The notes beneath the pieces are model-generated. The model saw only the letters and a list, made by a program, of their open reading frames with translations. It was not told the origin of the DNA and did no database searches. Of a stretch of DNA of 64,000 nt, positions 17,264 to 28,700 are shown piece by piece. Both the position numbers and the translations under genes were made by a program. Every line of letters starts with the position of its first letter. Position 1 is the first letter of the stretch. Source of the DNA: Streptantibioticus parmotrematis (GTDB lineage Bacteria > Actinomycetota > Actinomycetes > Streptomycetales > Streptomycetaceae); contig NZ_JAINVZ010000025.1 of the NCBI RefSeq assembly GCF_019890615.1, forward strand, positions 36,207 to 100,206, given 5' to 3'.

Positions 17264-19810
17264 ATGGCGGGGCCAGACACCCCTCTCGCGTACCACGCGC
17301 AGATGCTTCCCCACATTTCCCCACTGCTCCATCAGTCACAGCAATCCATTCCGGATCACCGGACCCAGCTCCTCGACCCGGGCCACCTGGGCCACCCGGG
17401 CCAGCTGCTCCAGTCGGCCCAACTGCTGCACCCCGTAGGCCAGATCCGCCGGGCGTTCGCGCTCGCGCCGGTCCTGACCGGCGGCAACCGCACCCTCATC
17501 CTGGTCATCGCCGCCGTGGCGATCATCGCGCTGCTCGTCGCCGTGGTCCTGGTCCGCCAGGTGCTCGCCGCGGACGAGGGCACCGAGAGCATGAAGCGGA
17601 TCGCGGAGGCCGTGCAGGAAGGCGCCAACGCCTACCTGATGCGGCAGTTGAGGACCCTCGGCGTCTTCGCCGTGATCGTCTTCTTCCTGCTGATGCTGCT
17701 GCCCGCCGACGACTGGACGCAGCGGGCCGGGCGGTCGATCTTCTTCCTGGTGGGCGCGGTCTTCTCGGCCGCCACCGGGTACATCGGCATGTGGCTCGCG
17801 GTCCGGGCGAACGTACGGGTCGCCGCGGCGGCCCGGGCGGCGACCCCGGGCCCCGGTGAGCCGGCCGCCGACCTGACGACCGTCTCGCACCGCGGCATGA
17901 AGATCGCGTTCCGCACCGGCGGCGTGGTCGGCATGTGCACGGTGGGCCTCGGCCTGCTCGGCGCCTCCGTCGTCGTGCTCGTCTACAAGGCGGACGCGCC
18001 GAAGGTGCTGGAGGGCTTCGGTTTCGGTGCCGCGCTGCTGGCGATGTTCATGCGCGTCGGCGGCGGCATCTTCACCAAGGCCGCCGACGTCGGCGCGGAC
18101 CTGGTCGGCAAGGTCGAGCAGGGCATTCCCGAGGACGACCCGCGCAATGCCGCGACCATCGCCGACAACGTGGGCGACAACGTGGGCGACTGCGCCGGTA
18201 TGGCCGCCGACCTCTTCGAGAGCTACGCGGTGACGCTGGTCGCCGCGTTGATCCTCGGCAAGGCCGCGTTCGGCAATTCGGGACTCGCCTTTCCGCTGCT
18301 CGTCCCGGCAATCGGTGTGATCACTGCGATGATCGGAATCTTCGCGGTGGCGCCGCGTCGTTCCGACCGCAGCGGAATGTCCGCGATCAATCGCGGATTC
18401 TTCATCTCGGCCGTGATCTCCCTGGTGCTCGTGGTGGTGGCCGTCTTCGTCTATCTGCCCGCGCGATTCTCGGATCTCAAGGGCGTTCCGGCCGCGATCA
18501 CCGACCACAGCGGCAATCCGCGGATCTTCGCGCTGGTCGCGGTCGCCATCGGCATCGTGCTGGCCGCGCTCATCCAGCAGTTGACCGGCTACTTCACCGA
18601 GACCTCCCGCCGTCCGGTGCGCGACGTGGGCAAGTCGTCGCTGACCGGTCCCGCGACGGTGGTGCTCTCCGGCATCTCGCTGGGCCTGGAGTCGGCCGTC
18701 TACTCGGCGGTGCTGATCGGCCTCGCGGTCTACGGCGCGTTCCTGGTCGGCAGCGGCTCGCTGACGCTGGCGCTGTTCGCGGTCGCGCTCGCCGGGACCG
18801 GCCTGCTGACCACGGTCGGCGTGATCGTCGCCATGGACACCTTCGGCCCGGTCTCCGACAACGCGCAGGGCATCGCGGAGATGTCCGGCGACGTCGAGGG
18901 TGAGGGCGCGCAGGTGCTCACCAACCTCGACGCGGTCGGCAACACCACCAAGGCCATCACCAAGGGCATCGCGATCGCGACGGCCGTGCTGGCGGCGACC
19001 GCGCTGTTCGGCTCGTTCACCGACGCCATCAACACCCAGGTGGCCAAGGTCGGTTCGGCCGCGCACGGGCTGAGCCTGAGTCTCAACATCGCCCAGCCCA
19101 ACGACCTGGTCGGCCTGCTGCTGGGCGCGGCCGTGGTCTTCCTGTTCTCGGGCCTGGCCATCAGCGCGGTCTCCCGCTCGGCCGGCGCGGTGGTCTTCGA
19201 GGTGCGTCGGCAGTTCCGCGAGCACCCCGGGATCATGGACTACACCGAGAAGCCGGAGTACGGCCGCGTGGTGGACATCTGCACCAAGGACGCGCTGCGG
19301 GAGCTGGCCACCCCCGGTCTGCTCGCGGTGCTGGCGCCGATCGCGGTCGGGTTCTCGCTGGGCGTCGGCGCGCTCGGCGCCTACCTGGCCGGCGCGATCG
19401 GGGCGGGCACGCTCATGGCGGTCTTCCTGGCCAACTCCGGCGGCGCCTGGGACAACGCCAAGAAGCTGGTCGAGGACGGCCACCACGGCGGCAAGGGCAG
19501 CGAGGCGCACGAGGCCACCGTCATCGGTGACACCGTGGGCGACCCGTTCAAGGACACCGCGGGCCCGGCCATCAACCCGTTGATCAAGGTGATGAACCTG
19601 GTCTCGCTGCTGATCGCCCCCGCGATCGTCACGTACTCCTACGGAGACAAGGCGAGCGTCGGGCTGCGCGTCGGCGTCGCGGTGCTCGCGCTGCTGGTGA
19701 TCGTCGGCTCCGTCTACGTCTCCAAGCGGCGCTCGGTCGCCGTGGGTGACGAAGACAACAGCGAGCCCGCCGCGCGATCAGCCGACCCCGCGGTGGTGTC
19801 CAGCTCGTGA
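17264..19810 (+). CDS. hppA: Membrane-bound proton-pumping pyrophosphatase
   Basis: The enzyme couples hydrolysis of pyrophosphate to proton export across the plasma membrane. The 848-residue protein has the expected run of about 16 helices. DVGADLVGKVE and DNVGDNVGDCAGMAADLFE form the pyrophosphate site. GNTTKAITKG carries the lysine that marks the potassium-independent class (alanine in K+-dependent enzymes). The 60 extra N-terminal residues are His/Gln/Leu-rich and not conserved in other phyla. The start is fixed by AAGGAGG six bases before the ATG. An 18-bp hairpin follows the stop. Confidence 0.96.
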   Translation: MAGPDTPLAYHAQMLPHISPLLHQSQQSIPDHRTQLLDPGHLGHPGQLLQSAQLLHPVGQIRRAFALAPVLTGGNRTLILVIAAVAIIALLVAVVLVRQVLAADEGTESMKRIAEAVQEGANAYLMRQLRTLGVFAVIVFFLLMLLPADDWTQRAGRSIFFLVGAVFSAATGYIGMWLAVRANVRVAAAARAATPGPGEPAADLTTVSHRGMKIAFRTGGVVGMCTVGLGLLGASVVVLVYKADAPKVLEGFGFGAALLAMFMRVGGGIFTKAADVGADLVGKVEQGIPEDDPRNAATIADNVGDNVGDCAGMAADLFESYAVTLVAALILGKAAFGNSGLAFPLLVPAIGVITAMIGIFAVAPRRSDRSGMSAINRGFFISAVISLVLVVVAVFVYLPARFSDLKGVPAAITDHSGNPRIFALVAVAIGIVLAALIQQLTGYFTETSRRPVRDVGKSSLTGPATVVLSGISLGLESAVYSAVLIGLAVYGAFLVGSGSLTLALFAVALAGTGLLTTVGVIVAMDTFGPVSDNAQGIAEMSGDVEGEGAQVLTNLDAVGNTTKAITKGIAIATAVLAATALFGSFTDAINTQVAKVGSAAHGLSLSLNIAQPNDLVGLLLGAAVVFLFSGLAISAVSRSAGAVVFEVRRQFREHPGIMDYTEKPEYGRVVDICTKDALRELATPGLLAVLAPIAVGFSLGVGALGAYLAGAIGAGTLMAVFLANSGGAWDNAKKLVEDGHHGGKGSEAHEATVIGDTVGDPFKDTAGPAINPLIKVMNLVSLLIAPAIVTYSYGDKASVGLRVGVAVLALLVIVGSVYVSKRRSVAVGDEDNSEPAARSADPAVVSSS

Positions 19811-19830
19811 TATCCGCCATACCGTCAACA

Positions 19831-19871
19831 CGGCGACGGGCGGCGCGCATCGGGCGCGCCGCCCGTCGCCG
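19831..19871 (+). terminator. Terminator of the pyrophosphatase gene
   Basis: A perfect 18-bp inverted repeat (19831-19848 with 19854-19871) with a five-base loop starts 20 bp after the stop. There is no U-tract, as is common for Streptomyces terminators. Confidence 0.75.
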
Positions 19872-20018
19872 TGCGGGGGTGCGCGGGCCGGTCGACCGGC
19901 GGCGTGCCGCGTGGTGCATATGGCTCCAATACCGGGCGTACCACCTGGCCGACTCGTGGTCGCCCCCACCTCGCCGCGTATATTCCGGGGCCGGAGAACC
20001 ACGGAAGGGGTCCCCCCG

Positions 20019-20735
20019 GTGAACATCGGCCCGCTGAACAAGAGGCTCGCCGCCGCCCTGTGCTGCGCGGCGACCGCGACACTCGCGCTCGCGGGGTGCG
20101 GCAGCTCGGACAACAAGACGGACGACTACGCCAAGAGCGTCTGCGACCAGGTCCAGCCGCAGCGGCAGAAGATCCAGAACGCCGACAACGACATCGCGTC
20201 GGTCTCCAGCAGCGGCGCCTCGCCCTCGCAGGTCCAGAGCACCGACTCGACGGCCTTCGGCCAGATCTCGGACGCGTACAAGGCGCTGGCCAGCGGCATC
20301 CAGGACGCCGGCGCGCCGCCGGTCGGCAACGGTGCCGCGCTCCAGAAGAACGCGGTCGACCAGCTCAACGCCATCTCCGGCGCGTACGCGGACCTCAAGA
20401 AGAAGGTCGGCGGCCTCGACGCCTCCGACCAGGCGAAGTTCGCGCAGGGCCTGGGGTCCATCCCCAACCAGGTGACCACGCTGAGCAAGAACGGCGACGA
20501 CGCGCTCGCCAAGCTCCAGGCCGACGGCATCGGCCAGGCGATGGCCAAGCAGCCCGGCTGCCAGAAGGCCACGACCGCGCCGACGCTCGCGCCCTCGCCC
20601 GACGCGTCCGGCTCCGGCGGCCCGGGAGCGTCCACGGCGCCCTCGGGGTCCGCCAAGCCCTCGGGTTCCACGAAGCCCTCGGCGTCGTCGTCCACGTCGG
20701 TCAAGCCGTCGTCGTCCGCGTCGTCCCAGAGCTGA
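20019..20735 (+). CDS. Small secreted lipoprotein
   Basis: The 238-residue product begins with a lipoprotein signal peptide (KRLAAALCCAATATLALAGCGSS), with the lipobox cysteine near residue 27. The middle is helical and contains two cysteines (SVCDQ and PGCQK) that could pair. The last 60 residues are Ser/Pro/Ala-rich and may span the cell wall. No enzymatic motif is seen. The GTG at 20019 follows GAAGGGG; longer frames run into the intergenic region. It sits between the pyrophosphatase and a methyltransferase, as in other Streptomyces. Confidence 0.8.
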   Translation: MNIGPLNKRLAAALCCAATATLALAGCGSSDNKTDDYAKSVCDQVQPQRQKIQNADNDIASVSSSGASPSQVQSTDSTAFGQISDAYKALASGIQDAGAPPVGNGAALQKNAVDQLNAISGAYADLKKKVGGLDASDQAKFAQGLGSIPNQVTTLSKNGDDALAKLQADGIGQAMAKQPGCQKATTAPTLAPSPDASGSGGPGASTAPSGSAKPSGSTKPSASSSTSVKPSSSASSQS

Positions 20736-20862
20736 CGGGACCGTCTCGGAGCCGGCGGAACGCCGTAAACGCCGTAGTGGACGCCATACGGGACGGACGC
20801 CATACGCGACGGTGGTCGTACCGGTTCGGGCGCGGGGTGGGCTCTTCGGCGAGAATGGCCGC

Positions 20863-22407
20863 GTGATCCCGCAGAGCCTTCCCACGCCCGACCCCGCCCG
20901 CACCGCCCGCCTGCGTGACGCGCTGCGGGCCGCCGCCTTCACCGCCGACGGCTGCCTGGACCTGCTGGGCGCCACCGCCTACGCGGCGCTCTCGCGCGGC
21001 GAGACGGTGCCCGCGCTGCGCGCCACCCGGGGCGGCAGCCCGCTGGAGACGCTGACCAGGGTCTTCCTCCTCCAGCGCGCAGCCACCCGGGAGCAGGCCC
21101 GCGCCGCGCTGCCGCTGGACGACGCGCTGGCCGACGGCTGGCTGCGCGAGGCCCCCGAGGACGGCGCCGACGCCGTGCGCGCCACCGTGGACGTGCGGCC
21201 GTACGCGGGCGACGCGGGCGAGGACTGGTGGATCGTCTCCGACCTGGGCTGCGCGGTCGGCGGCGCGGGCGGCATCGGCGGCGGCGCGGAGTCGTTCGGT
21301 GACAAGGCGCCCGACCGCTCGCAGCTCGTGCTGGGCGTCGGCGGCGCGTCCACCACGCTCGCCGGCATCACCGTACGGACACCCGTGCGCACCGCCCTCG
21401 ACCTGGGCACCGGCTCCGGGGTGCAGGCACTGCACGCCTCCACGCACGCCGCCCGGGTCACCGCGACCGACGTCAACCCGCGCGCCCTGGCCTTCGCCCG
21501 CCTGACCCTCGCGCTGTCCGGCGCGCCCGAGGCCGACCTGCGGCAGGGCGGCCTCTTCGAGCCGGTCGGGGAGGAGCGCTTCGACCTGATCGTCTCCAAC
21601 CCGCCCTTCGTGATCTCACCCGGCGAGCGCTTCGTCTACCGCGACGGCGGCATGGCGGGCGACGACCTGTGCCGCGCCCTCGTCCAGCGGTCGGCCGGTC
21701 ACCTGACCGACGGCGGCTACTGCCAGCTGCTCGCCAACTGGCAGCACGTCGAGGGCGAGGACTGGCGCGAGCGCGTCACCTCCTGGCTGCCGCGGGGCTG
21801 CGACGCGTGGATCGTGCAGCGCGAGGTTCAGGACCCCGCGCAGTACGCCGAGCTGTGGCTGCGCGACGGCGGCGATCACCGTGCGGATCCGGCCACCTAC
21901 GCGGCGCGCTACGACGCGTGGCTGGAGGAGTTCGAACGCGCCAAGGTCAAGGGCGTCGGCTTCGGCTGGATCACGCTGCGCAACTCGGGCGCCGACGTCC
22001 CGTCCGTCACCGCCGAGGAGTGGCCGCACCCGGTGCGCCAGCCGCTGGGCGAGGAGATCCAGCGCTGGTTCGAACGCCAGGACTTCCTGCGCGCCCACGA
22101 CGACGCCTCGCTGCTGGCGGCGCGCTTCCGGCTGGCCGAGGAGGTCGTCCAGGAGCAGGTCGGCGCGCCCGGCGCCGAGGACCCCGAGCACGTCGTGCTC
22201 CGCGGCAACCAGGGCATGCGCCGGGCCACCAAGGTCGACACGGTCGGCGCGGGCTTCGCCGGGGTGTGTGACGGAACGCTCAGCGCGGGCCGCATCCTCG
22301 ACGCCATCGCGCAGCTGCTCGGCGAGGACCCGGTGGTGCTGCGCGACCGCACCCCGGCCTCGATCCGGCTGCTGGTCGAGCAGGGCTTCCTGGAGGCCGT
22401 GGACTGA
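20863..22407 (+). CDS. Class I SAM-dependent methyltransferase (HemK/PrmC-like)
   Basis: The 514-residue protein has an N-terminal helical domain, then a Rossmann methyltransferase core: TALDLGTGSGVQALHAS (SAM-binding motif I), ATDVNPRALAFARL and LIVSNPPFVISPG. The NPPF tetrapeptide marks methyltransferases acting on amino groups, such as PrmC, or on nucleic-acid bases. The C-terminal 200 residues are an actinobacteria-specific extension. The GTG at 20863 has no ribosome site and may be leaderless. The substrate is unknown. Confidence 0.85.
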   Translation: MIPQSLPTPDPARTARLRDALRAAAFTADGCLDLLGATAYAALSRGETVPALRATRGGSPLETLTRVFLLQRAATREQARAALPLDDALADGWLREAPEDGADAVRATVDVRPYAGDAGEDWWIVSDLGCAVGGAGGIGGGAESFGDKAPDRSQLVLGVGGASTTLAGITVRTPVRTALDLGTGSGVQALHASTHAARVTATDVNPRALAFARLTLALSGAPEADLRQGGLFEPVGEERFDLIVSNPPFVISPGERFVYRDGGMAGDDLCRALVQRSAGHLTDGGYCQLLANWQHVEGEDWRERVTSWLPRGCDAWIVQREVQDPAQYAELWLRDGGDHRADPATYAARYDAWLEEFERAKVKGVGFGWITLRNSGADVPSVTAEEWPHPVRQPLGEEIQRWFERQDFLRAHDDASLLAARFRLAEEVVQEQVGAPGAEDPEHVVLRGNQGMRRATKVDTVGAGFAGVCDGTLSAGRILDAIAQLLGEDPVVLRDRTPASIRLLVEQGFLEAVD

Positions 22408-22678
22408 CCGCGGCGCCCGGCTGAGCAGGCACTTCCCGGCCGCGCCGGGCCCGGTCCCGCCTCGTGCGGCAGGCTGTCCCGCTCCGGCGTGCCGGACGCG
22501 CGAGGCCGTCCCGCCGCGCGCCGGAACCGCCCGTACCACCCGGTCCGTGCGGCGGAAAGCACGGTTGTCGGGTTACCGTTCGAGTGGCGCCCGCGGACTT
22601 TTCCCGTTTGACACGGGGGCCTGGGTTACGGTCACACTCCGCAGCGTCACCCTTCCGACCCCGAGAGAAGAGCCGAAG

Positions 22679-25558
22679 TTGTCCCCGACCACCGACACCG
22701 CGCAGGGCGGCCACCGCCTCGTCATCGTCGAGTCGCCCGCCAAGGCGAAGACGATCAAGGGCTACCTCGGCCCTGGCTACGTGGTCGAGGCGAGCGTCGG
22801 GCACATCCGCGACCTGCCGAACGGCGCCGCCGAGGTGCCGGACAAGTACACCGGTGAGGTGCGTCGCCTCGGTGTCGACGTCGAGCACGACTTCCAGCCG
22901 GTCTACGTCGTCAACAGCGACAAGAAGAGCCAGGTCAAGAAGCTCAAGGACCTGCTCGCCGACGCCGACGAACTCCTGCTCGCCACCGATGAGGACCGCG
23001 AGGGCGAGGCCATCGCCTGGCACCTGCAGGAGGTCCTCAAGCCCAAGGTGCCGGTGCGCCGGATGGTCTTCCACGAGATCACCAAGCAGGCCATCCAGGA
23101 CGCGGTGCGCAACCCCCGCGAGCTGAACAAGCGCCTGGTCGACGCCCAGGAGACCCGCCGCATCCTCGACCGGCTCTACGGCTACGAGGTCTCCCCGGTG
23201 CTGTGGAAGAAGGTCATGCCCCGGCTGTCGGCGGGGCGCGTGCAGTCGGTGGCCACCCGGCTGGTCGTCGAGCGGGAGCGCGAGCGCATCGCGTTCCGCT
23301 CCGCCTCGTACTGGGACCTGACCGGCTCCTTCTCCACCGGCCGCGCCGGTGACGCCACCGACCCGGGCACCTTCTCCGCCCGTCTGACCTCCGTCGACGG
23401 CCGCCGGGTCGCCCAGGGCCGCGACTTCGGGCCGAACGGGCTGCTCAAGGAAGGCGTCCAGGTCCTGCACCTGGACGAGGCGAACGCCCGGGCGCTGGCT
23501 GCCGCGCTCGCGGACAGCTCGTTCAGCGTCCGTTCCGTCGAGTCCAAGCCGTACCGCCGCTCGCCCTACGCCCCCTTCCGTACGACGACCCTCCAGCAGG
23601 AGGCGTCCCGCAAGCTCGGCATGAGCGCGAGCGTCACGATGTCGGTGGCCCAGAAGCTGTACGAGAACGGCTTCATCACCTATATGCGTACCGACTCCAC
23701 CACGCTGTCGGAGACCGCGATCACCGCGGCCCGCGCCCAGGTCACCCAGCTCTACGGCGGCGACTACCTGCCGGACAAGCCGCGCACCTACGCCGGCAAG
23801 GTCAAGAACGCCCAGGAGGCGCACGAGGCGATCCGCCCCTCCGGCGACCGCTTCCGCACCCCGGCCGAGACCCGGCTGACCGGCGACCAGTTCAAGCTGT
23901 ACGAGCTGATCTGGATGCGCACGGTCGCCTCGCAGATGAAGGACGCCGTCGGCCAGTCCGTCACCGTCAAGGTCGGCGGCCGCGCGTCGGACGGCCGGGA
24001 CGCCGAGTTCTCCGCGTCCGGCAAGATCATCACGTTCCACGGCTTCATGAAGGCCTACGTCGAGGGCGCCGACGACCCCAACGCCGAGCTGGACGACCGT
24101 GAGCGCAGGCTGCCGCAGGTCGCCGAGGGCGACGCGCTGACCGCCGACGAGATCACCGCCGACGGCCACTCCACCAAGCCCCCGGCGCGCTACACCGAGG
24201 CGTCGCTGGTCAAGGAGCTGGAAGAGCGCGAGATCGGCCGCCCGTCGACGTACGCGACGATCCTGGGCACCATCCTCGACCGCGGCTACGTCTTCAAGAA
24301 GGGCACCGCGCTCGTCCCGTCCTTCCTCAGCTTCGCCGTCGTCGGCCTGCTGGAGAAGCACTTCGGGCGCCTGGTGGACTACGACTTCACCGCCAGGATG
24401 GAGGACGACCTCGACCGGATCGCGCGCGGCGAGGCGCAGTCCGTGCCGTGGCTGCGGCGGTTCTACTTCGGCGAGGAGTCCGGCGACGCCCTGGGCGACG
24501 CGGCCGCTGCGGGCAACGGCGACGGCGACCACCTCGGCGGCCTGAAGGAGCTCGTGACTGACCTCGGCGCGATCGACGCCCGCGAGGTGTCCTCGTTCCC
24601 GGTCGGCGACGGCATCATGCTGCGCGTCGGCCGCTACGGCCCGTACGTCGAGCGCATGACGCGTGACGAGAACGGCGAGGAGGTCAGTCACCGCGCCGAC
24701 GTGCCCGACGACCTGCCGCCGGACGAGCTGACCGTCGAGCACGCCCAGGAGCTGCTGGACAAGCCCAGCGGCGACTTCGAGCTGGGCGCCGATCCCGAGA
24801 CCGGCCGTCAGATCGTCGCGAAGGACGGCCGCTACGGCCCGTACGTCACCGAGGTGCTGCCCGAGGGCACCCCGAAGACCGGCAAGAACGCGGTCAAGCC
24901 GCGCACCGCCTCGCTCTTCAAGTCGATGTCGCTGGACACGGTGACGCTGGAGGACGCCCTGCGGCTGATGTCGCTGCCGCGCGTCGTCGGCACCGACCCC
25001 GAGGGCGTCGAGATCACCGCGCAGAACGGCCGCTACGGCCCGTACCTGAAGAAGGGCACGGACTCGCGCTCGCTCACCTCCGAGGACCAGCTCTTCACGA
25101 TCACCCTGGACGAGGCGCTGGCCATCTATGCGCAGCCCAAGCAGCGCGGCCGGGCCGCCGCCAAGCCGCCGCTGAAGGAGCTGGGCACCGACCCGGTCAG
25201 CGAGAAGCCGGTGGTCGTCAAGGACGGCCGCTTCGGCCCGTACGTCACCGACGGCGAGACCAACGCGACGCTGCGCCGGGACGACGACGTGGAGACCATC
25301 ACGCCGGAGCGCGGCTACGAGCTGCTGGCGGAGAAGCGCGCCAAGGGCCCGGCGAAGAAGACCGCCAAGAAGGCCGCCGCCAAGAAGGCTCCGGCCAAGA
25401 AGGCTCCGGCCAAGAAGGCCCCCGCCAAGAAGACCGCGGCGGCGAAGAAGACGGCTGCGAAGAAGACCACCACGGCCAAGGCCGCCGCCAAGAAGACGAC
25501 CACGGCCAAGACCGCCGCGGCCGGGAAGCCGGCGTCCTCCGCGGAGTCCGCCGAGTGA
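22679..25558 (+). CDS. topA: DNA topoisomerase I
   Basis: This type IA enzyme relaxes negative supercoils. The 959-residue protein opens with the TOPRIM domain (RLVIVESPAKAKTIKGYLG; TDEDREGEAIAWHL), and the catalytic tyrosine is in NGFITYMRTDST, near residue 335. As in other streptomycetes there are no zinc fingers; the C-terminal part holds several copies of a GxDPExG...GRYGPY-type repeat and ends in about 60 residues of Lys/Ala repeats that help DNA binding. The TTG start matches the family start, and TTGACA about 65 bp upstream may be its -35 element. Confidence 0.97.
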   Translation: MSPTTDTAQGGHRLVIVESPAKAKTIKGYLGPGYVVEASVGHIRDLPNGAAEVPDKYTGEVRRLGVDVEHDFQPVYVVNSDKKSQVKKLKDLLADADELLLATDEDREGEAIAWHLQEVLKPKVPVRRMVFHEITKQAIQDAVRNPRELNKRLVDAQETRRILDRLYGYEVSPVLWKKVMPRLSAGRVQSVATRLVVERERERIAFRSASYWDLTGSFSTGRAGDATDPGTFSARLTSVDGRRVAQGRDFGPNGLLKEGVQVLHLDEANARALAAALADSSFSVRSVESKPYRRSPYAPFRTTTLQQEASRKLGMSASVTMSVAQKLYENGFITYMRTDSTTLSETAITAARAQVTQLYGGDYLPDKPRTYAGKVKNAQEAHEAIRPSGDRFRTPAETRLTGDQFKLYELIWMRTVASQMKDAVGQSVTVKVGGRASDGRDAEFSASGKIITFHGFMKAYVEGADDPNAELDDRERRLPQVAEGDALTADEITADGHSTKPPARYTEASLVKELEEREIGRPSTYATILGTILDRGYVFKKGTALVPSFLSFAVVGLLEKHFGRLVDYDFTARMEDDLDRIARGEAQSVPWLRRFYFGEESGDALGDAAAAGNGDGDHLGGLKELVTDLGAIDAREVSSFPVGDGIMLRVGRYGPYVERMTRDENGEEVSHRADVPDDLPPDELTVEHAQELLDKPSGDFELGADPETGRQIVAKDGRYGPYVTEVLPEGTPKTGKNAVKPRTASLFKSMSLDTVTLEDALRLMSLPRVVGTDPEGVEITAQNGRYGPYLKKGTDSRSLTSEDQLFTITLDEALAIYAQPKQRGRAAAKPPLKELGTDPVSEKPVVVKDGRFGPYVTDGETNATLRRDDDVETITPERGYELLAEKRAKGPAKKTAKKAAAKKAPAKKAPAKKAPAKKTAAAKKTAAKKTTTAKAAAKKTTTAKTAAAGKPASSAESAE

Positions 25559-25576
25559 CCTGCTGAACGATCTGCT

Positions 25577-25627
25577 GACGAGCGGAGTGCCGGACCGACC
25601 GATGGTCGGTCCGGCACTCCGCTCGTC
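25577..25627 (+). terminator. Perfect 24-bp terminator hairpin after topA
   Basis: Bases 25577-25600 and 25604-25627 are exact complements around the loop GAT, the longest perfect stem seen in the window. It starts 19 bp after the topA stop and insulates the tmk fusion gene. Confidence 0.9.
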
Positions 25628-25715
25628 TGATCGTCGTGTCACGGTGGCGTCACCGCACGGTGCGCGCGTTCGGGCGGGGCGGTTACGCCGCCCGCGTGTT
25701 GGTTAGGCTGGCAGG

Positions 25716-28700
25716 ATGACGCGTGCCGAGCAGCCAACGGGCGAGCCCGAAGACTTCACCAACGCACTCGCCGCCGACTCCCGCGAGCGTGCTGTGACCG
25801 CCCTGCTGCGGGTCCCGGCCTTGCGCAGGCTGTGGACCGCGCAGGTCACCAGCTCCGTCGGGGACCGCCTCGGGCTGCTGGCGCTGCTCGCTCTGGCGGT
25901 CCAGGCGGCCGTGGCCCAGCAGGTGTTCGGCGGTGGCTACCGGGGCGTCAGCTTCGCGATCGCCGTCGTCTTCGGCCTGCGGCTGCTGGCCGGACTGCTG
26001 TTCGGCGCCGTCCTGCTCGGCCCGCTCTCCACGCTCACCGCGCCACAGGGCGTGCTCGACCGGCGTTGGACGATGATCGGATCGGACGCGGTCCGCCTCG
26101 GCCTCTTCGTCGTCGCGCCCCTGTGGATCGACTGGCTCCCGAGCAGCGCGCTGACCTGGCTGCTCGTCACCGTCTTCGTCACCGGCGTCGCCGAACGCGT
26201 GTGGAACGTCGCCAAGGACGGCGCCGCCCCCGCGCTGCTGCCCGCACCGCCCGCCGACGGCGTACGCCCCGGGCCCGACCACCTCGACGCGCTGCGCAGG
26301 CTGGACCTGCGCACCGGGTTCGTCGCGCTGCCGGTCGCCGCGGCCGGTCTGATCGCCGCCGCGCTCGTCAACAACCTGCTCGGCGTGTGGTCCCAGTGGT
26401 TCGCCACCCACCACGTCGCCCTCGTCAGCTACGTCGCCGCCGGGCTGTTCGCCGCCTCGGTCGCGGTGCTCTACCTGCTCGAACTCCCGGGCGGCGCCAC
26501 CCCGCGCCCGCGCTCCCCGCTGGAGGGCCTGCGGCTGCCCAAGGGCCCGGCCGGCGCCGAGAAGGGCCGCACCGGCGCCCTGCCGACGCTGGTCCTGTCC
26601 TGCGCCGCCGTCGCCGGGGCGATCGCCGCCTCGGTCGCGGTCGCCGTCCTGCACGCCGTGGACCTCGGATTCGGGCCGGTCGGCTTCGGCCTGCTCGTGG
26701 TCGCCCTGACCGGCGGCGTGGTCTGGGGCATCCGCACCGCCCCACGCGTCCTGCCCACGCTGTCCCGCCGCCGCCTGCTGGGCCTGGCGATCGGCGTCAC
26801 CGGGATCGCGCTGCTCCTCACCGGCCTCGTCCCGGACCCGGTGACCGTGCTGGCGCTGTCGCTGCTGGCCGGCTACGCGGCCGGGCTCGCCGCCAACACC
26901 GGGCACACCCTGATCGACCAGGAGGCCCAGGAGGCGCGCCGGACGCGGACCACGGAACACCTGCACGCGGTGGTCCGGGTCGCGGTGGCCGTCGCCGCGG
27001 TGGCCGCGCCCGCGGTCGCCGGGCTGATCGGGCCGCACCGGCTGGTCGACGGGTCGTTCACCTTCGACCACGGCGGCGCCGCGTTCACCCTGATGCTGGT
27101 CGGCGCGCTGCTGCTGCCGGTGGCCGCGCTGGTCATCGGGACGCTGGACGACCGGCAGGGCGTACCGCTGCGCCGCGATCTGCGCGAGGCGCTGCGCGGC
27201 GACGACCCGGCGCAGGCCCCGGCGGCCTCCGGGTTCTTCATCGCCGTCGAGGGCGGCGACGGGGCGGGCAAGTCCACGCAGGTCGAAGCGCTCGCCGAGT
27301 GGATCAGGGGCAAGGGCCACGAGGTCGTCGTCACCCGCGAGCCCGGCGCCACCGCCATCGGCAAGCGGCTGCGCTCGATCCTGCTGGACGTCGCGAGCGC
27401 GGGCATCTCGCACCGCGCCGAGGCGCTGCTGTACGCGGCGGACCGCGCCGAGCACGTCGACTCGGTGGTCCGTCCTGCCCTGGACCGCGGTGCGATCGTC
27501 ATCTCGGACCGCTACATCGACTCCTCCGTCGCCTACCAGGGCGCGGGTCGCGACCTGGCGCCCACCGAGATCGCCCGCATCTCGCGCTGGGCCACCGGCG
27601 GCCTCGTACCGCACCTGACCGTGCTGCTCGACGTCTCGCCGCAGACCGCGCGGGAGCGGTTCACCGAGGCACCGGACCGGCTGGAGTCCGAGCCCGCCGA
27701 GTTCCACGACCGCGTGCGCCGCGGCTTCCTGACGCTCGCCGCCGCCGACCCCTCGCGCTACCTGGTGGTGGACGCGGGCCAGGAGCCGCAGGCCGTGACC
27801 CGCGTCGTACGGCACCGGCTCGACCACCTGCTGCCGCTGTCCCAGCAGGAGATCGAGGCCCGCGCGGAAGCCGAGCGCAAGGCCGCCGAGGAGGCCCGCA
27901 GGCGCGCCGAGGAGGAGGCCGCCCGCAAGGCCGAGGAGGAGCGGCTGGAGCGCGAGCGGCAGGAGCAACTGGCCAAGCTGCGCGCCGAGGAGGAGGAGCG
28001 CAAGCGCCAGGAGGAGGAACGGCGCAAGCGCGAGGAGGCCGAACGCCAGGCGGAGGCCGCCCGCCAGGCGGCCGAGGAGGCCCGCAAGCGCGCGGAGGAG
28101 GAACGAACCCGTCGCGAGGCGGAGGAACGCGCCCGCGCCGAGGAGCAGGAACGGTTGCGCCGCCAGAAGGAGGAGCAGGATCGCCTGCGTTCCGAGGCGG
28201 AGGCCCGCCGCCTGGAGAAGCAGCGCAAGGCCGAGGAAGCGCTCCTGCGTGCCGAACACGCCCGTGAGCAGGCCCGCTTGGCGGAGGAGGCCCGGCGCGC
28301 GGAAGAGGCCAGGCTGGCCGAGGAGGCACGGCGGGCGGAGGAGACCCGGCGTGCCCAGGAGGCCGCCAGGACCCCCGCCGAGCCCGAGGGCCGTGCCGAC
28401 GCCGAGCCCGAGGGCCCTTCTGGGCGGTCTTCCGAGGGGCCGGACGCCGAGACGACGCAGACCGTGGAGACACCGGCTGCCGCGCCCGCGCCGCGCGCCG
28501 ACGACGTGACGCAGACCGTCGAGACCCCGCACCTGGGGCGCACGGACGAGACCCGCACCGACGAGACCCGCACCATCGAGGTCCCGGCGGTTCAGGACCC
28601 GGCGGCGGGCGGCAGTGCGGACCCGGCGGCGGGCCGACGTACGGATCCGGACGCCGAGGCGACCACGGCCATGCCCTCGGTCCGGCCCTCGGCGCCCCCC